Below are positions 36,375-46,213 of a stretch of 64,000 bases of DNA, in pieces. Made by a program: the position numbers and the translations under genes. Positions within the stretch are counted from its first letter, which is position 1, and every line of letters starts with the position of its first letter. Source of the DNA: Nitrosospira sp. Nsp11 (GTDB lineage: Bacteria; Pseudomonadota; Gammaproteobacteria; Burkholderiales; Nitrosomonadaceae); assembly GCF_900142705.1 (NCBI RefSeq), contig NZ_FRBV01000007.1, positions 61,340 through 125,339 of the forward strand. The letters are read 5' to 3'. Under the pieces are notes generated by a model, which saw only the letters and a program-made list of their open reading frames with translations, had not been told where the DNA came from and did no database searches.

Positions 36375-37691
36375 TTAGTAGAGACCCTTGCCGCTGCCAC
36401 TCGTATTCGCCGCGCCATCCGGTTTTTTCGCGGGTTGGGCGATGCGGACGGTATCACCATCGGCAATACCGTCGGGCGGGCTTTCAATGACGTTATCGTC
36501 GGGAGCAAGGCCTGAACCCAGTTCGATGATCTTGCCGAGATCGCGCATGATAGTGACTGGCTTCAGCACAACCTTATTGTCTGGGCCGACGGTGGCAACA
36601 CGCAGTCCTGCCCTGTCGAACATCAGGGCGCTGGCTGGCACGCTCAGCACCGCAACGTTGCCGGGCAGATCGAAACTTACGTTCGCGAACGCGCCTGGCA
36701 GCAATTCGCCTTTCTCGTTATCGACCAGGATCTGCATCAGTGTAGAGCCTGATGCAATATCGACCGCCTGAGCCGACGACGCCACCGTCGCAATATAGGT
36801 CTGCCCTGGACGTTCCGGCACCGTGATTTTTGCCTGGGTATCGGGGTGGATACTTGGTACATAGGTCTGCGGGACGTTGACATAGACTCGCAGTCTCCTC
36901 GTATTCGATATCTGGAAGAGTTCCTGGCCCGTGCCGCCGGTGCTGCCCGGGCCCATGCCGATACCATTGCCAGCGGCAGGGCCGATGCCACTGCCGCTAC
37001 CCCCATTGATCAGCGCGCCGATATCGGTTCCGCGAGCGGTGATGATGCCATCGAACGGTGCGACGATACGTCCAAAATTCTTCAAGGTCTTCAAGCGGTG
37101 GACATTCGCCCGAGCGGATTCCGCCAGTGCCTGCTTGGTCCTGAAATCGCCATTTTTTTCGTCGACTGCCTGGTTCGATACATACCTGGAATCCAGCAGC
37201 GATTGCCAGCGTTTTGCCGTAATTTCAGCGAGTGCCGCGGTGGCCTCTGCGCTGGCGAGATCGGCTTTCGCCTGCAGCAACTGCTGGTCGAGGTCCGGGG
37301 TCTCGATCTCGGCAAGCAGTTGACCCGCCTTGACCGGTTTGCCGATGTCGACTTTCCAGCTCTTCAGATAGCCGCTGACGCGGGCATAAAGCGACGCGCT
37401 CGAAAAGGCCTCCAGACGACCGGGTAGATCGAGGGTCGCGACGTTGCCGCGCTTGCCGGGCTTGATGAGGGCAACGGTTGGGATCGCTTGGTCGTCGGTC
37501 CACTCGCGAAGCTGCTTGTCGTCGGATTTCCGCATGACGAGGCCGGTGATGACGATGATCGTAACGAAGATCGCTGCGACGATGACGGCGAGGCGGACCT
37601 TGCGGGGGGAAGCTTCCTCAACGGGCGTTTCAGGTGGCACGAAGTTCTCCAGCGGCGGGGCTTGGGGCGGATCCTTTGCCGTGCTTTTCAT
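36375..37691 (-). CDS. RND efflux periplasmic adaptor (membrane fusion protein)
   Basis: 438 residues. There is one N-terminal TM anchor (VRLAVIVAAIFVTIIVITGL), a barrel-sandwich lipoyl domain (SGYLKSWKVDIGKPVKAGQL), an alpha-hairpin (about 130-190), and a beta-barrel region. In the loop after ITARGTDIGALI lies a long Gly-rich insertion (about 25 residues, GGSGSGIGPAAGNGIGMGPG) where relatives usually have a short INAG-type turn. It overlaps the RND pump gene by 62 bases, and the pump gene comes first, the reverse of the common adaptor-pump order. No outer-membrane factor gene is adjacent. Confidence 0.87.
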   Translation of the reverse strand: MKSTAKDPPQAPPLENFVPPETPVEEASPRKVRLAVIVAAIFVTIIVITGLVMRKSDDKQLREWTDDQAIPTVALIKPGKRGNVATLDLPGRLEAFSSASLYARVSGYLKSWKVDIGKPVKAGQLLAEIETPDLDQQLLQAKADLASAEATAALAEITAKRWQSLLDSRYVSNQAVDEKNGDFRTKQALAESARANVHRLKTLKNFGRIVAPFDGIITARGTDIGALINGGSGSGIGPAAGNGIGMGPGSTGGTGQELFQISNTRRLRVYVNVPQTYVPSIHPDTQAKITVPERPGQTYIATVASSAQAVDIASGSTLMQILVDNEKGELLPGAFANVSFDLPGNVAVLSVPASALMFDRAGLRVATVGPDNKVVLKPVTIMRDLGKIIELGSGLAPDDNVIESPPDGIADGDTVRIAQPAKKPDGAANTSGSGKGLY

Positions 37692-40600
37692 GTACGATAC
37701 TGAAAACCACGGGAACGAAGATCAGTGTTGCGATAGTTGCGAAGATCAGGCCGCCAATGACCGCGCGCCCCAGCGGTGCATTCTGCTCGCCGCCCTCGCC
37801 CAGGCCCAGTGCCATCGGCACCATGCCGATGACCATCGCCAATGCCGTCATCAATACGGGCCGTGAACGCACGAACCCGGCGTCAAGCGCGGCTGCGGTC
37901 GCGTCACCGATCGCGTCGAGGCGCTCGCGCGCGAAGCTGATCATGAGCACGCTGTTTGAGGTTGCGACGCCCATGCACATGATTGCGCCGGTCAAAGCCG
38001 GCACCGAGATCGGTGTGAATGTCACGAATAGCATCCAGACGATGCCGGCAAGCGCGGCCGGCAAAGCGGTGATGATGACGAACGGATCTGTCCAGGACTG
38101 GAAGTTTACGACAATCAGCAGGTATATAAGCACAATTGCACCGAGCAAGCCAAACAGCAGGCCCGAGAACGCGCTTTCCATCGTGCGTACCTGACCGAGC
38201 AGTCTGACGGTCGATGCTTTCGGCACCTGACTCACGGTATCGTCAAGAATGCGGCGAAGTTCGACCGCGACCGCGCCGAGATCACGTCCCTGCGTAGTTG
38301 CAAAGATCTGCACCATAGGCTGGATGTCGTATTGGGTGACCAGCGCGTTGCCGCTGGTGCGCGTGAAATTGGCAAGCGCGCCGAGCACCTGTGGATTGCC
38401 GGCACTGCCGCCTACCGGCAGGTTGGCAAGCGCGGCGAGTGTATCGAGCCGGTACTGCGGCGTCTGTATTACGATTGGATACTGTACGCCATTCTGCGGA
38501 TTCAGCCAGAAAGTCGGCGCCACCTGGCTGCTGCCCGCCAGGTTGGCGACCAGGGCGCTTGTAACATTCTGCATGGTGATGCCGACCTGCTGCGCGCGTG
38601 TGCGATCGACATCGATATCAAAAATCGGCCGGCTTCGCGACTGTTGAATGCGCACGTCGGCAATGCCACTGATCATACGCATCCTGTGCAGCAGCAAGTT
38701 GGCGTAATCGAAATTCGCATCCAGATCATTACCACGGATTTGTAGCTCGATCGGGGCTGGCGAACCAAAATTCAAAATTTGGCTGACGATGTCGGCCGGG
38801 GGAAATGAGAATGTTACACCGGGAAATTGGCGTGGAAGTTCCTCACGCAATTTACGCACATAGTCGGCAGTTGGCTGATGGCCTTCTTTCAGCGCGATCT
38901 GGATGTCGCCATCCTGGGTTCCCATCACTCCCGTATTGTTGTAGGTCAGGTTGATGCTGCTGGGCGGAAGCCCGATGTTGTCAACCAGGACGCCGATCTC
39001 GTGCGGTGGAATGATTTTCTGGATTGCTTTCCGGATCTCCGCGAACTGGTTCGCGCTCTCTTCCACGCGTGTGCCCACCTGCGTGCGCGCATGCATCAGG
39101 ATCTGGCCGCTATCGACTGCAGGAAAGAAATTGCGGCCGAGGAATGGCAGCAGCAAAAATGAGGCGAGTACGAACGCAAGAAAACCGATAACGAATACGC
39201 GCCGATGGGCGAGCGCAAGCTTCAGGTATTCCCGATAGCTCGCGCGCAGGCGCTCGAATCCGGCTTCGAAGCGGCGTTGGAAACGCACCAGGGAATTATG
39301 CGACGGTTTTTCCCCCTCATCGCGCGGCGCATGCGGATGCAGCAGGTACTTCGACATCGTCGGCACCAGCGTACGCGACAGGATGAACGACCATGCTATC
39401 GCAAAAATGACCGCCAACGCCATGGGTACGAACAGGAAGCGTGCGACGCCTTCAAGGAGGAACATCGGGATGAAAACGATAGAGATGCACAGTAGCGCAA
39501 CAAATGCCGGGGTCGCGATTTGCGTTGCACCATCCATGATCGCGGTCTCGACATCCTTACCCTCCTCAAGATGCAGGTTGATGCTCTCGATTGTTACTGT
39601 GGCATCATCGACGAGGATGCCGACCGCGAGCGCGAGGCCGCCCAGCGTCATGATATTGAGTGTTTCGCCGAGTGCCGCGAGACAGATGATCGAACCGAGA
39701 ACCGACAGCGGAATCGACACCGCAACAATCAGGGTCGAGCGCCAGCTGCCGAGAAATAGCAATATCATGATACTTGTCAGCACCGCTGCAATGGTTCCCT
39801 CTAACGCAACGCCCTTGATTGCTGCTCGCACGAACAACGATTGGTCGTTAAGTGGCTCGACCTCGAGATTTTCCGGTAGAGATGGTTTGATCTCAGCAAG
39901 CTTGGCCTTGATGCCGGCGACGATAGAGAGGGTAGAAGTCACGCCATTCTTCAGAACCGACATCACCACCGAGCGCGCGCCGTCAACGTGTACGATATTG
40001 GTCTGCGGCGCATTGCCATCACGCACATTGGCTACATCCCGAATATAAACCGTTGCGCCGTTGACAGTCTTGATCGGCAGGTCGCCCAGGTCATCCACCA
40101 AGGTTGCCGTATTGTTCAACTGCAACGTATATTCGAATAAGTCTATTTTCTGCGTACCGATCGGGGTGATCAGATTCTGTGTGGCAAGTGCATTGCCCAG
40201 GTCTTGCGCGGACAACCCGCGCGCCTGAAGCGCTGAGGGATCCATGTCAATCTGTATCTGCCGCGTCTTGCCGCCGTATGGATAGGGAATCGCGGCGCCC
40301 GGCACGGTGACCAGGCGTGTGCGAACCGTGTTAAGGGCGAGATCGGACAGCGACTGCTCCGACATGCCTTTTCCAGATAACGCGAGCTGCAGGATCGGCA
40401 CTGTCGAGGCATTGTAGTTGAGGATCAGCGGTGGCATCGTACCTAGCGGCATCTGCCTCACGACGGTCTGAGCGATGGCCGTGACCTGGGCATTGGCCGT
40501 CGCTATATCCACGCCCGGCTGAAAGAATATCTTGATGACGCCTGAGCCTACATATGAGTTCGCTTCGATGTGCTCGATGTCGTTGACGGTGGTTGTCAAC

Positions 40601-40812
40601 GAGCGCTGGAACAGGGTGGTAATGCGCCCGGCCATCTCATCCGGCGGCAGGCCGGTGTATTGCCACACCACCGCAATTACCGGAATGCGGATATCCGGGA
40701 AGATGTCGGTTGGCGTGCGAAGGGCTACCAGCGGACCGATAATCAGGAGAAGGATCGCTAGTACAATGAAGGTATACGGGCGCCGCAAGGCAACGCGGAC
40801 GATCTCAATCAT
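37630..40812 (-). CDS. RND-family efflux pump permease (HAE1-like)
   Basis: 1060-residue inner-membrane trimeric pump. It begins MIEIVRVALRRPYTFIVLAI and has the two-fold repeat of TM plus large periplasmic domains. RND features include the IPLSVLGSIICLAALGETLN region, GILVDDATVTIESINLHLEE with the proton-relay Asp pair, and the C-terminal half GIVWMLFVTFTPISVPALTG. An Asp pair in TM4 and overall pattern fit the hydrophobe/multidrug or solvent class more than metal pumps, but specificity cannot be set. It is cotranscribed with the adaptor; TolC would have to come from elsewhere. Confidence 0.88.
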   Translation of the reverse strand: MIEIVRVALRRPYTFIVLAILLLIIGPLVALRTPTDIFPDIRIPVIAVVWQYTGLPPDEMAGRITTLFQRSLTTTVNDIEHIEANSYVGSGVIKIFFQPGVDIATANAQVTAIAQTVVRQMPLGTMPPLILNYNASTVPILQLALSGKGMSEQSLSDLALNTVRTRLVTVPGAAIPYPYGGKTRQIQIDMDPSALQARGLSAQDLGNALATQNLITPIGTQKIDLFEYTLQLNNTATLVDDLGDLPIKTVNGATVYIRDVANVRDGNAPQTNIVHVDGARSVVMSVLKNGVTSTLSIVAGIKAKLAEIKPSLPENLEVEPLNDQSLFVRAAIKGVALEGTIAAVLTSIMILLFLGSWRSTLIVAVSIPLSVLGSIICLAALGETLNIMTLGGLALAVGILVDDATVTIESINLHLEEGKDVETAIMDGATQIATPAFVALLCISIVFIPMFLLEGVARFLFVPMALAVIFAIAWSFILSRTLVPTMSKYLLHPHAPRDEGEKPSHNSLVRFQRRFEAGFERLRASYREYLKLALAHRRVFVIGFLAFVLASFLLLPFLGRNFFPAVDSGQILMHARTQVGTRVEESANQFAEIRKAIQKIIPPHEIGVLVDNIGLPPSSINLTYNNTGVMGTQDGDIQIALKEGHQPTADYVRKLREELPRQFPGVTFSFPPADIVSQILNFGSPAPIELQIRGNDLDANFDYANLLLHRMRMISGIADVRIQQSRSRPIFDIDVDRTRAQQVGITMQNVTSALVANLAGSSQVAPTFWLNPQNGVQYPIVIQTPQYRLDTLAALANLPVGGSAGNPQVLGALANFTRTSGNALVTQYDIQPMVQIFATTQGRDLGAVAVELRRILDDTVSQVPKASTVRLLGQVRTMESAFSGLLFGLLGAIVLIYLLIVVNFQSWTDPFVIITALPAALAGIVWMLFVTFTPISVPALTGAIMCMGVATSNSVLMISFARERLDAIGDATAAALDAGFVRSRPVLMTALAMVIGMVPMALGLGEGGEQNAPLGRAVIGGLIFATIATLIFVPVVFSIVHEKHGKGSAPSPAAGELRAT

Positions 40813-42027
40813 GCGACATAGCGAAATGAAATTGGGTGTGGCACGTCAAATATGCGCTTTTGCCAACGAACTCTGAATGAACCCTCAAGTTTGCCAGCAA
40901 GGGCGCGACGGTGGCAATGGCATAAGCAATACTAATGCGAAAATGCGAGCGGCAGATTCCCGTGATTGGAAGCCCGTCAAAGCGGGCGCCCGGAACTGCT
41001 GAATACGACGAGGCAAAATGCGCTGCTTACTGCTTATCGCCGCGTTACTTTCATGGGCATCATTGTAGAGCAGGTATCAATCATAACAGCCGCTACGGCC
41101 TGGGGCGCCTCGTTTGGCCGTCGCTACCGCTTGATTGGGAAATGATAGGTTACTCATAATAAATAGATGGTTTCAGTTCAAGAGTATAACCAGTTTTTCA
41201 GGGTTAGGCATGCAAGGTCGGCCGAGTTGCTAACGCCGGACATGAGGCCTGCAGCAGCGCATAGCGGCGTGGCTATCATTAATCGCATTTAGCTATCGAT
41301 AAAATAGGTTATCCACAGTGAACGGTAGAAAAAACTCTATTTCATCCGCAAGAATTGTCAAAAGATAATGTTTAAGAACACAGTAAAAGGTAGACCCGAA
41401 AGTACGCGGGTTCAATGAACAGTAACGGGGTAAGCTCGACCTGAAAAAGAAAAGGGTTCGTAACACTGCGGGGAGGTGCGACGAACCCAAAATGTAAAGG
41501 AAGGTAATACGTTAAAACCGACTACGGGATTACTTGCGCCTACGGATAAAACACAATTACAGATACTCTTGTTACACCGTGGCAGTTTTCAGCGTCAAGA
41601 AGAATATCTGTCGACAGGATAATCCATTTTTACCACTATAGGAATGTGACAAATTGTCGCGCGACAATTTGTCGCAGGTACTTTGAGAGGTCGTGACTCG
41701 GGAAAAAGATGGCAAGCTTTTATTCCTGCGCGAGCCGGTACCCTTAAATATTGGAGATAACGATACACCCGTCATTACCGTAATGGCCCGGGTCTTGGAA
41801 TAGCCGGACGTTTAAGGCGAGTTTCAGAGCCGGCAAAATGGTGAAAACACTTTTGTTCTCGTAGACCGGGGTTCCAAGCCAAAATCTGATGAATTTTGCA
41901 TCCTTCACCCACTGGTTCGCAGTCACCAGAGTTGACGGCTTGTACCCGGCGTAAACGAATCCGAATGCGCGCTTGGGCAGGTTTGCAGCAACCTCTTGAT
42001 GCGGTTCTGTCCGAAGTGAGCAAGGCT
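40813..42027. other. 1.2-kb gene-free region with palindromes
   Basis: No open frame here has a family look. Visible structure: a perfect DnaA-box-like TTATCCACA at 41309-41317, an 8-bp inverted repeat GGGTTCGT/ACGAACCC at 41454-41488, and a 26-bp perfect palindrome at 41648-41673. Local AT content rises. Possible contents are a decayed gene, a small RNA, or control sites for the transporter at 42028-43155. Confidence 0.45.
41648..41673. repeat. 26-bp perfect palindrome
   Basis: GACAAATTGTCGC (41648-41660) is followed directly by its exact reverse complement (41661-41673), with no loop. It is not followed by a T-run, so it is not a standard terminator. It fits an operator for a dimeric regulator or a cruciform-forming site. 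The nearest gene is the SLC13-like transporter, whose 3' end is about 350 bases away. Confidence 0.75.
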
Positions 42028-43155
42028 CTAAAAGACGAACAGCCACAGGTAGACGAGTCCACTGGCCATTAATAGAACGGGTAGAGAGAACGCGTGAAAC
42101 ATCAGCCATGCTCTTCCATCATGGGCCATGCGAAGTGCAATGATATTGGCAAGTGAACCCAATATAAAGCCAAAGCCGCCAACATTCACGGCATAAGCTA
42201 TCAGCCTCCAGTCATCCGAATACTCGGCCAGCAGAATCGCGGTTGGCACATTGCTGATGAGCTGTGAAATGATGATGCCTGCGAAATAAATTCGCTGAGG
42301 ATCGCTTAGCCCTATCTGCTCGATAGCTGAGTTGACTATTGGATCTCGCGCGATCAATCGCATATCAACAAACATGAGTATGAATACCAGAATTAGTGTC
42401 CAATCGACCCGCGCGAGCACTTGGCGCTGGATAACCAGGAAGATTACAAGCACCAGGACTATCGCTGCTTCTGCCTGATGCGAGTCAATACATACCAGAA
42501 ATGGAAGATACAATGCCAGAGACAGATACAGCAGCCTCTTATTCAGCGGGAGCAGATCGGTGTCGTCTCTGCTGACGATGCTGCGGCCGGTGAATGTAAA
42601 GAAGGTAAGGAGAAGGAGGAGACCAAGCAAAATCAAGGCGAGCGGCAGCATCGCCCCAGTGTATTCATAAAACGACAACTGCGAGAGTTGCGAGAGAAAC
42701 AGATTCTGTGGATTTCCAATGGGCGTAAGCGCGGACCCCGCATTTACTGCAAGTGCCTCAAAGACGATAAGTCGCGTTACCGGTACGGTACTCACTGTCC
42801 GCAGGCCTACGGTCAGCGGAACGACAATGAAGAGCGCGACATCGTTGGTTAGCAAGGTCGACAGCATGGCTGCTATCAGCACAAGAAGGATAGCCACGGC
42901 CCGATCGGTAGGCATCCGCAAGATCAGGCGCTTGCCAAGATGATGCAGGTAGCCCGAGAGCTCTACCCCCTTGGTGAGTACCAGCAGGCCGGTCAGTGCG
43001 GCGATGGTCGGCCAATCCACCAGCGTGGGGTAGGTGGTGAGTTGCCCGGGTTCCGCTACGGTCAGCAAGACAAGAAGCCCAAGAAGTACCCATAAAAAAT
43101 AATCCTTGAGGAGCGCTTGCAGCGGTGAGGGGATGGAGATAGCTTTTTCGTCCAC
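42028..43155 (-). CDS. SLC13/ArsB-like anion permease
   Basis: A 375-residue protein with about 10-11 transmembrane helices of the ion-transporter superfamily. The signature half-helix hairpin regions are ALFIVVPLTVGLRT with the preceding TNDV, and AVNAGSALTPIGNPQNLFLS; the second repeat has QLISNVPTAILLAEYS and GSLANIIALRMA. The open frame extends to 43437, but the extra residues are polar and unlike the family. I therefore place the start at GTG 43155 (VDEKAISIP), with weak RBS support. The GNPQN/SNVP motifs point to dicarboxylate, sulfate or arsenite-type anions; specificity is unknown. It is divergent from the BASS-like gene. Confidence 0.72.
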   Translation of the reverse strand: MDEKAISIPSPLQALLKDYFLWVLLGLLVLLTVAEPGQLTTYPTLVDWPTIAALTGLLVLTKGVELSGYLHHLGKRLILRMPTDRAVAILLVLIAAMLSTLLTNDVALFIVVPLTVGLRTVSTVPVTRLIVFEALAVNAGSALTPIGNPQNLFLSQLSQLSFYEYTGAMLPLALILLGLLLLLTFFTFTGRSIVSRDDTDLLPLNKRLLYLSLALYLPFLVCIDSHQAEAAIVLVLVIFLVIQRQVLARVDWTLILVFILMFVDMRLIARDPIVNSAIEQIGLSDPQRIYFAGIIISQLISNVPTAILLAEYSDDWRLIAYAVNVGGFGFILGSLANIIALRMAHDGRAWLMFHAFSLPVLLMASGLVYLWLFVF

Positions 43156-43646
43156 TTTTGTCTGTTCTTTTTTAAAGATAAGCGTGAGGCATGCGCCCTC
43201 CCGCTGGTTGTCCCTTCTCGTGTATAGAAAGCGGTCCTGCTGAAGGACAGGCGATTTACCGAAATACCGGGGCCTGGATTTCTGTTTTTCGTGATCAGTA
43301 CGGCCTGGGTTGAACAGGATCATCACATATTGGCTTGTCCAAGTTTCCGGATTGGCTTGATTCGGCTTTGCTGCGGCGGGAGCCTTGAGATTGAACTTTT
43401 CCTTTCGGTGAACTTCAATTGCCTCTAAAGCGGGCACATTACTGATAGCATGACCCGCCCCTCACTTATTAATCAGTTGATTGATTAGTGGCACGTATTT
43501 TGCTGGATATTTTCTGCTAGACCTTATGCGTAGCTACTGCCTACTACAACGCAAAGACCGAGCTGACAGCGCGTAAATCCGCCTAATGCCCGAAGATAGG
43601 ATGAGAATTTGCGGGGTGTACTTTTGCTGACGTCCGAAACAGCCCG
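43156..43646. other. Divergent intergenic region between two transporters
   Basis: About 490 bases if the downstream start is right, or 209 bases if the long frame is used. It should hold both promoters. A short TAATCA/TGATTA dyad lies at about 43471-43488. Nothing else stands out. Confidence 0.4.
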
Positions 43647-44696
43647 ATGATCCTGCTCTCCATATCCCACTTTCTCCATCGCCATCTGCTCTGGTTCCTG
43701 ATTGCCGCCTACATCATCGCCGTGTTTTTGCCTGAAGCGGGACTATGGATCAGGAGTGTTTCTTTCGGCGAGATCACCATCTTTCAGCAGAAAACAAATA
43801 TTTCGTTGCTGATGATCATGCTCGCCACGCTGATGTTCAACGCCGGCCTGGGGCTGAAGATATCTCATTTGAAAAACATTTTGCAGAAACAATACGTGTT
43901 ACTGGCCGGGTTGGCAGCAAACCTGGCTATTCCCGTCGTATATGTTTTTGGCATAACGATAGCGATGCGGCTCTGGTATGAACCAATAGAAGTTCAGTAT
44001 ATTCTCGTGGGTCTGGCATTGGTGGCAGCCATGCCGATCGCCGGATCGTCAACCGCATGGGCGCAAAACGCCAATGGTAATCTGGCCCTGAGCCTGGGTC
44101 TGGTCTTTTTTTCCACGATTTTGAGCCCTGTCGTCACGCCGGTAGCATTTCACGTATTTGGCGAAATGGCTTCGGAGGAATACGAGGCAGTATTGCACGG
44201 TCTGGCAGAGTATGGCTCGGGAACCTTTCTGGGTCTTTGGGTGGTGTTTCCGTCGTTGCTGGGCATCGCGGTGCGCTTGATAGTTGACGAGGATTGGCAA
44301 ACCAGCGGCCTGCCTTATCTGAAATTCATCAATAGCATCGTTTTATTGCTGTTGAATTACTCCAATGCTTCAGTATCTCTGCCGCAGGCCATGGCTGAGG
44401 GTGATTACGACTTCCTTGCGATCACATTGGCCATTACTGCAGGGCTATGCTGCACGCTGTTTGCCGCAGGGTATGGCATGAGCCGTTTTTTCAAGCTGGA
44501 CCAGGCTGAGCGCGTTTCGCTCATGTTCGGGCTGGGGATGAACAATAACGGAACCGGCTTGGTACTGGCATCCTTAGCCTTGTCTTCATACCCAAATATA
44601 ATGGTGCCGATTATTTTCTACAACCTGGTGCAACACATCGCAGCGGGGATCGTGCAAGAAATCATGAGCAGGAGATCGAATGACCCGGACGCTTGA
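43647..44696 (+). CDS. BASS-like sodium-dependent transporter
   Basis: 349-residue membrane protein with about nine helices. The pattern LMFNAGLGLKISHLKNIL, then AAMPIAGSSTAWAQNANGNLALSLG and FGLGMNNNGTGLVLA matches the bile-acid:sodium symporter family. The Pro/Gly/Ser-rich helix break and the second-repeat GMNNNGTG line the sodium and substrate sites. In bacteria these carry organic anions such as keto acids or pantoate, so the substrate is open. Start ATG 43647 is at the beginning of the open frame. It is the last clearly core-like gene before the accessory region. Confidence 0.78.
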   Translation: MILLSISHFLHRHLLWFLIAAYIIAVFLPEAGLWIRSVSFGEITIFQQKTNISLLMIMLATLMFNAGLGLKISHLKNILQKQYVLLAGLAANLAIPVVYVFGITIAMRLWYEPIEVQYILVGLALVAAMPIAGSSTAWAQNANGNLALSLGLVFFSTILSPVVTPVAFHVFGEMASEEYEAVLHGLAEYGSGTFLGLWVVFPSLLGIAVRLIVDEDWQTSGLPYLKFINSIVLLLLNYSNASVSLPQAMAEGDYDFLAITLAITAGLCCTLFAAGYGMSRFFKLDQAERVSLMFGLGMNNNGTGLVLASLALSSYPNIMVPIIFYNLVQHIAAGIVQEIMSRRSNDPDA

Positions 44697-44801
44697 GTTG
44701 GTCAGCCGGAATTTTATTGAATTGAAACAGGGCATTGAGGGTTTTCGATTACTATCGTCAATTTTCGTGATTTTCGAACAAGCTGGGAATCTGATCGGAG
44801 C

Positions 44802-44839
44802 AAATCTTGATCGCACACGTAAATCTTGATCGCACACGT
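44802..44839. repeat. 19-bp perfect tandem duplication
   Basis: AAATCTTGATCGCACACGT occurs twice in direct succession (44802-44820, 44821-44839), just downstream of the HNH gene's stop and before the BASS gene's end region. It lies at the core/accessory border and could be an integration scar or slippage product. Confidence 0.75.
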
Positions 44840-44858
44840 AACTGGCGAAAAATCTTAT

Positions 44859-45809
44859 CTAACCCTTAAAGATTTCCAGACGGTGATAGTTGAGAAATCT
44901 GTTGTGCGGATACATATCCGGGCGTTCGGGAAGCAGCAGTTTGCGATTGCCGCCCAATAGTCGTTCGACGGTATCAGGAATGTGATCCGCCGCTAGAAGC
45001 ACGTTGTAATCATCATCTAGCGAAATCAGGCCGCGGTCGAACATCCAGTGGATGGTTCCAGAAAGGGCAATTCCGTTACGAACACTGTCCGGTCCCCGAT
45101 GTTGCACGGGTTGGATATGCGCGGCTTGTACTTCTGAGCGGCCTCCGCCATTGATGATCTTGAGCCCAGTTACAGCGCATGTATCACGGTATGCTTCCTT
45201 CACCGCTGCCGAGAACGCCCTATCTCGAAATGGCCTTGATACAAGCTGCTGGATGACGCGGCGATCCTGTTCTATCGGAACATCAAGGAGGTATTGTGAT
45301 CGCCGTTGGCGAATACCTCCAATTGTGTGTAACGGCTCTTCTGGCACATCAGATTCCAATCGGACCTGCTCTTCGAGATCAATATCGCGCACAAAACCCG
45401 CCTGCCAGATGAGGTCGAATTCGCTATCCTTCAGATTTCGGACAGCGCGACCGAAGGCGCCCTTATTGGTCGAACCATCAGACTTCTCTAAACTCCGTTC
45501 ATAGTAGAGCGGTCCCTCTTTGAAGGGCACTGGATGGAGGAATTGTAAGTAGTTCGAGACCTCCGCGTAATAGTGGTCAGTGCGAACTGGATCTGCAGTG
45601 ATGCGCTCGACTCGCGCGGTGGCGAAGTAGACTTGTCTGCCGCCTCTGCTCGATAAATGGCTGGTCGAACGTCGCGGTTCGTAGTAGATGATCCAGTCGC
45701 CGACCGACTTGCTTAGCTGCGCTAGGTAGGTTTTTGGGAAATGATACCGAACCTCGGGAAGGTCATCATAGACCGGGGAAACTTTGGTGGTGAGAACCGC
45801 TTTTGTCAT
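44859..45809 (-). CDS. HNH endonuclease, predicted restriction enzyme (COG3440-like)
   Basis: 316 residues. The C-terminal HNH domain (about 205-290) is clear: YRDTCAVTGLKIINGGGRSE, AAHIQPVQHRGPDSVRNGIA, then SGTIHWMFDRGLISLDDDYN. Catalytic His is in QAAHI, Asn in VRNG, His in IHWMFD. The N-terminal 180 residues form a beta-rich domain (SVGDWIIYYEPRRSTSHLSS; VYFATARVERI) of a kind found in predicted restriction enzymes, possibly a modified-base reader. No methyltransferase is adjacent, so a modification-dependent enzyme is plausible. It is at the left edge of the accessory region. Confidence 0.8.
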   Translation of the reverse strand: MTKAVLTTKVSPVYDDLPEVRYHFPKTYLAQLSKSVGDWIIYYEPRRSTSHLSSRGGRQVYFATARVERITADPVRTDHYYAEVSNYLQFLHPVPFKEGPLYYERSLEKSDGSTNKGAFGRAVRNLKDSEFDLIWQAGFVRDIDLEEQVRLESDVPEEPLHTIGGIRQRRSQYLLDVPIEQDRRVIQQLVSRPFRDRAFSAAVKEAYRDTCAVTGLKIINGGGRSEVQAAHIQPVQHRGPDSVRNGIALSGTIHWMFDRGLISLDDDYNVLLAADHIPDTVERLLGGNRKLLLPERPDMYPHNRFLNYHRLEIFKG

Positions 45810-46148
45810 GCAAATAAATGCTGTAGTGTCTGAATGACTTCGAGGCGTTTTTCGACCGCGAAGAGTCCGTAATTTGCGAAACGCCCGTTCGACAGCTATC
45901 CGCGCATAAGTGCGTCAGGCAGTATCACGAGGCTCGAAAGTACTGTCGCTCTTTTGCGGATGCGGCGTTCTGGCAGGAGAAGGGAAGGTCCAGAAAAAAC
46001 GCGGCGATACTCAACATCGTATACTTGGATTGATTGGTTTGCGTGTGGCGATAGTTTAGGAATATGCTGTGCCGTGCATATCCAATGAACAGATCGCTAT
46101 TGACATTGGCGGTTGGCTCCAAGGCAGGACGATAACTTTAGAGCTACC

Positions 46149-46172
46149 GGATTGAGAACAGCGGCTCAATCC
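46149..46172. repeat. Hairpin with 8-bp perfect stem
   Basis: GGATTGAG at 46149-46156 pairs with CTCAATCC at 46165-46172 across an 8-base loop. No T-run follows on either side, so its role is unclear. Confidence 0.5.
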
Positions 46173-46213
46173 AGCGTGGAGCCTTTATACCATTTACCGT
46201 CTTTTTCTTGAAG

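Noticed and set aside
41309..41317. Perfect DnaA box TTATCCACA (another at 49706-49714)
   Set aside because: Single isolated boxes; an origin would show a cluster with an AT-rich unwinding region and dnaA/dnaN or rep nearby.
41744..42109. 121-codon minus-strand frame after the SLC13-like gene
   Set aside because: It overlaps the transporter's 3' end out of frame, lacks an RBS and shows no domain.
43156..43437. Extended N-terminus of the SLC13-like transporter
   Set aside because: The extra 94 residues are polar and unlike the family; GTG 43155 gives a normal start, though RBS support is weak.
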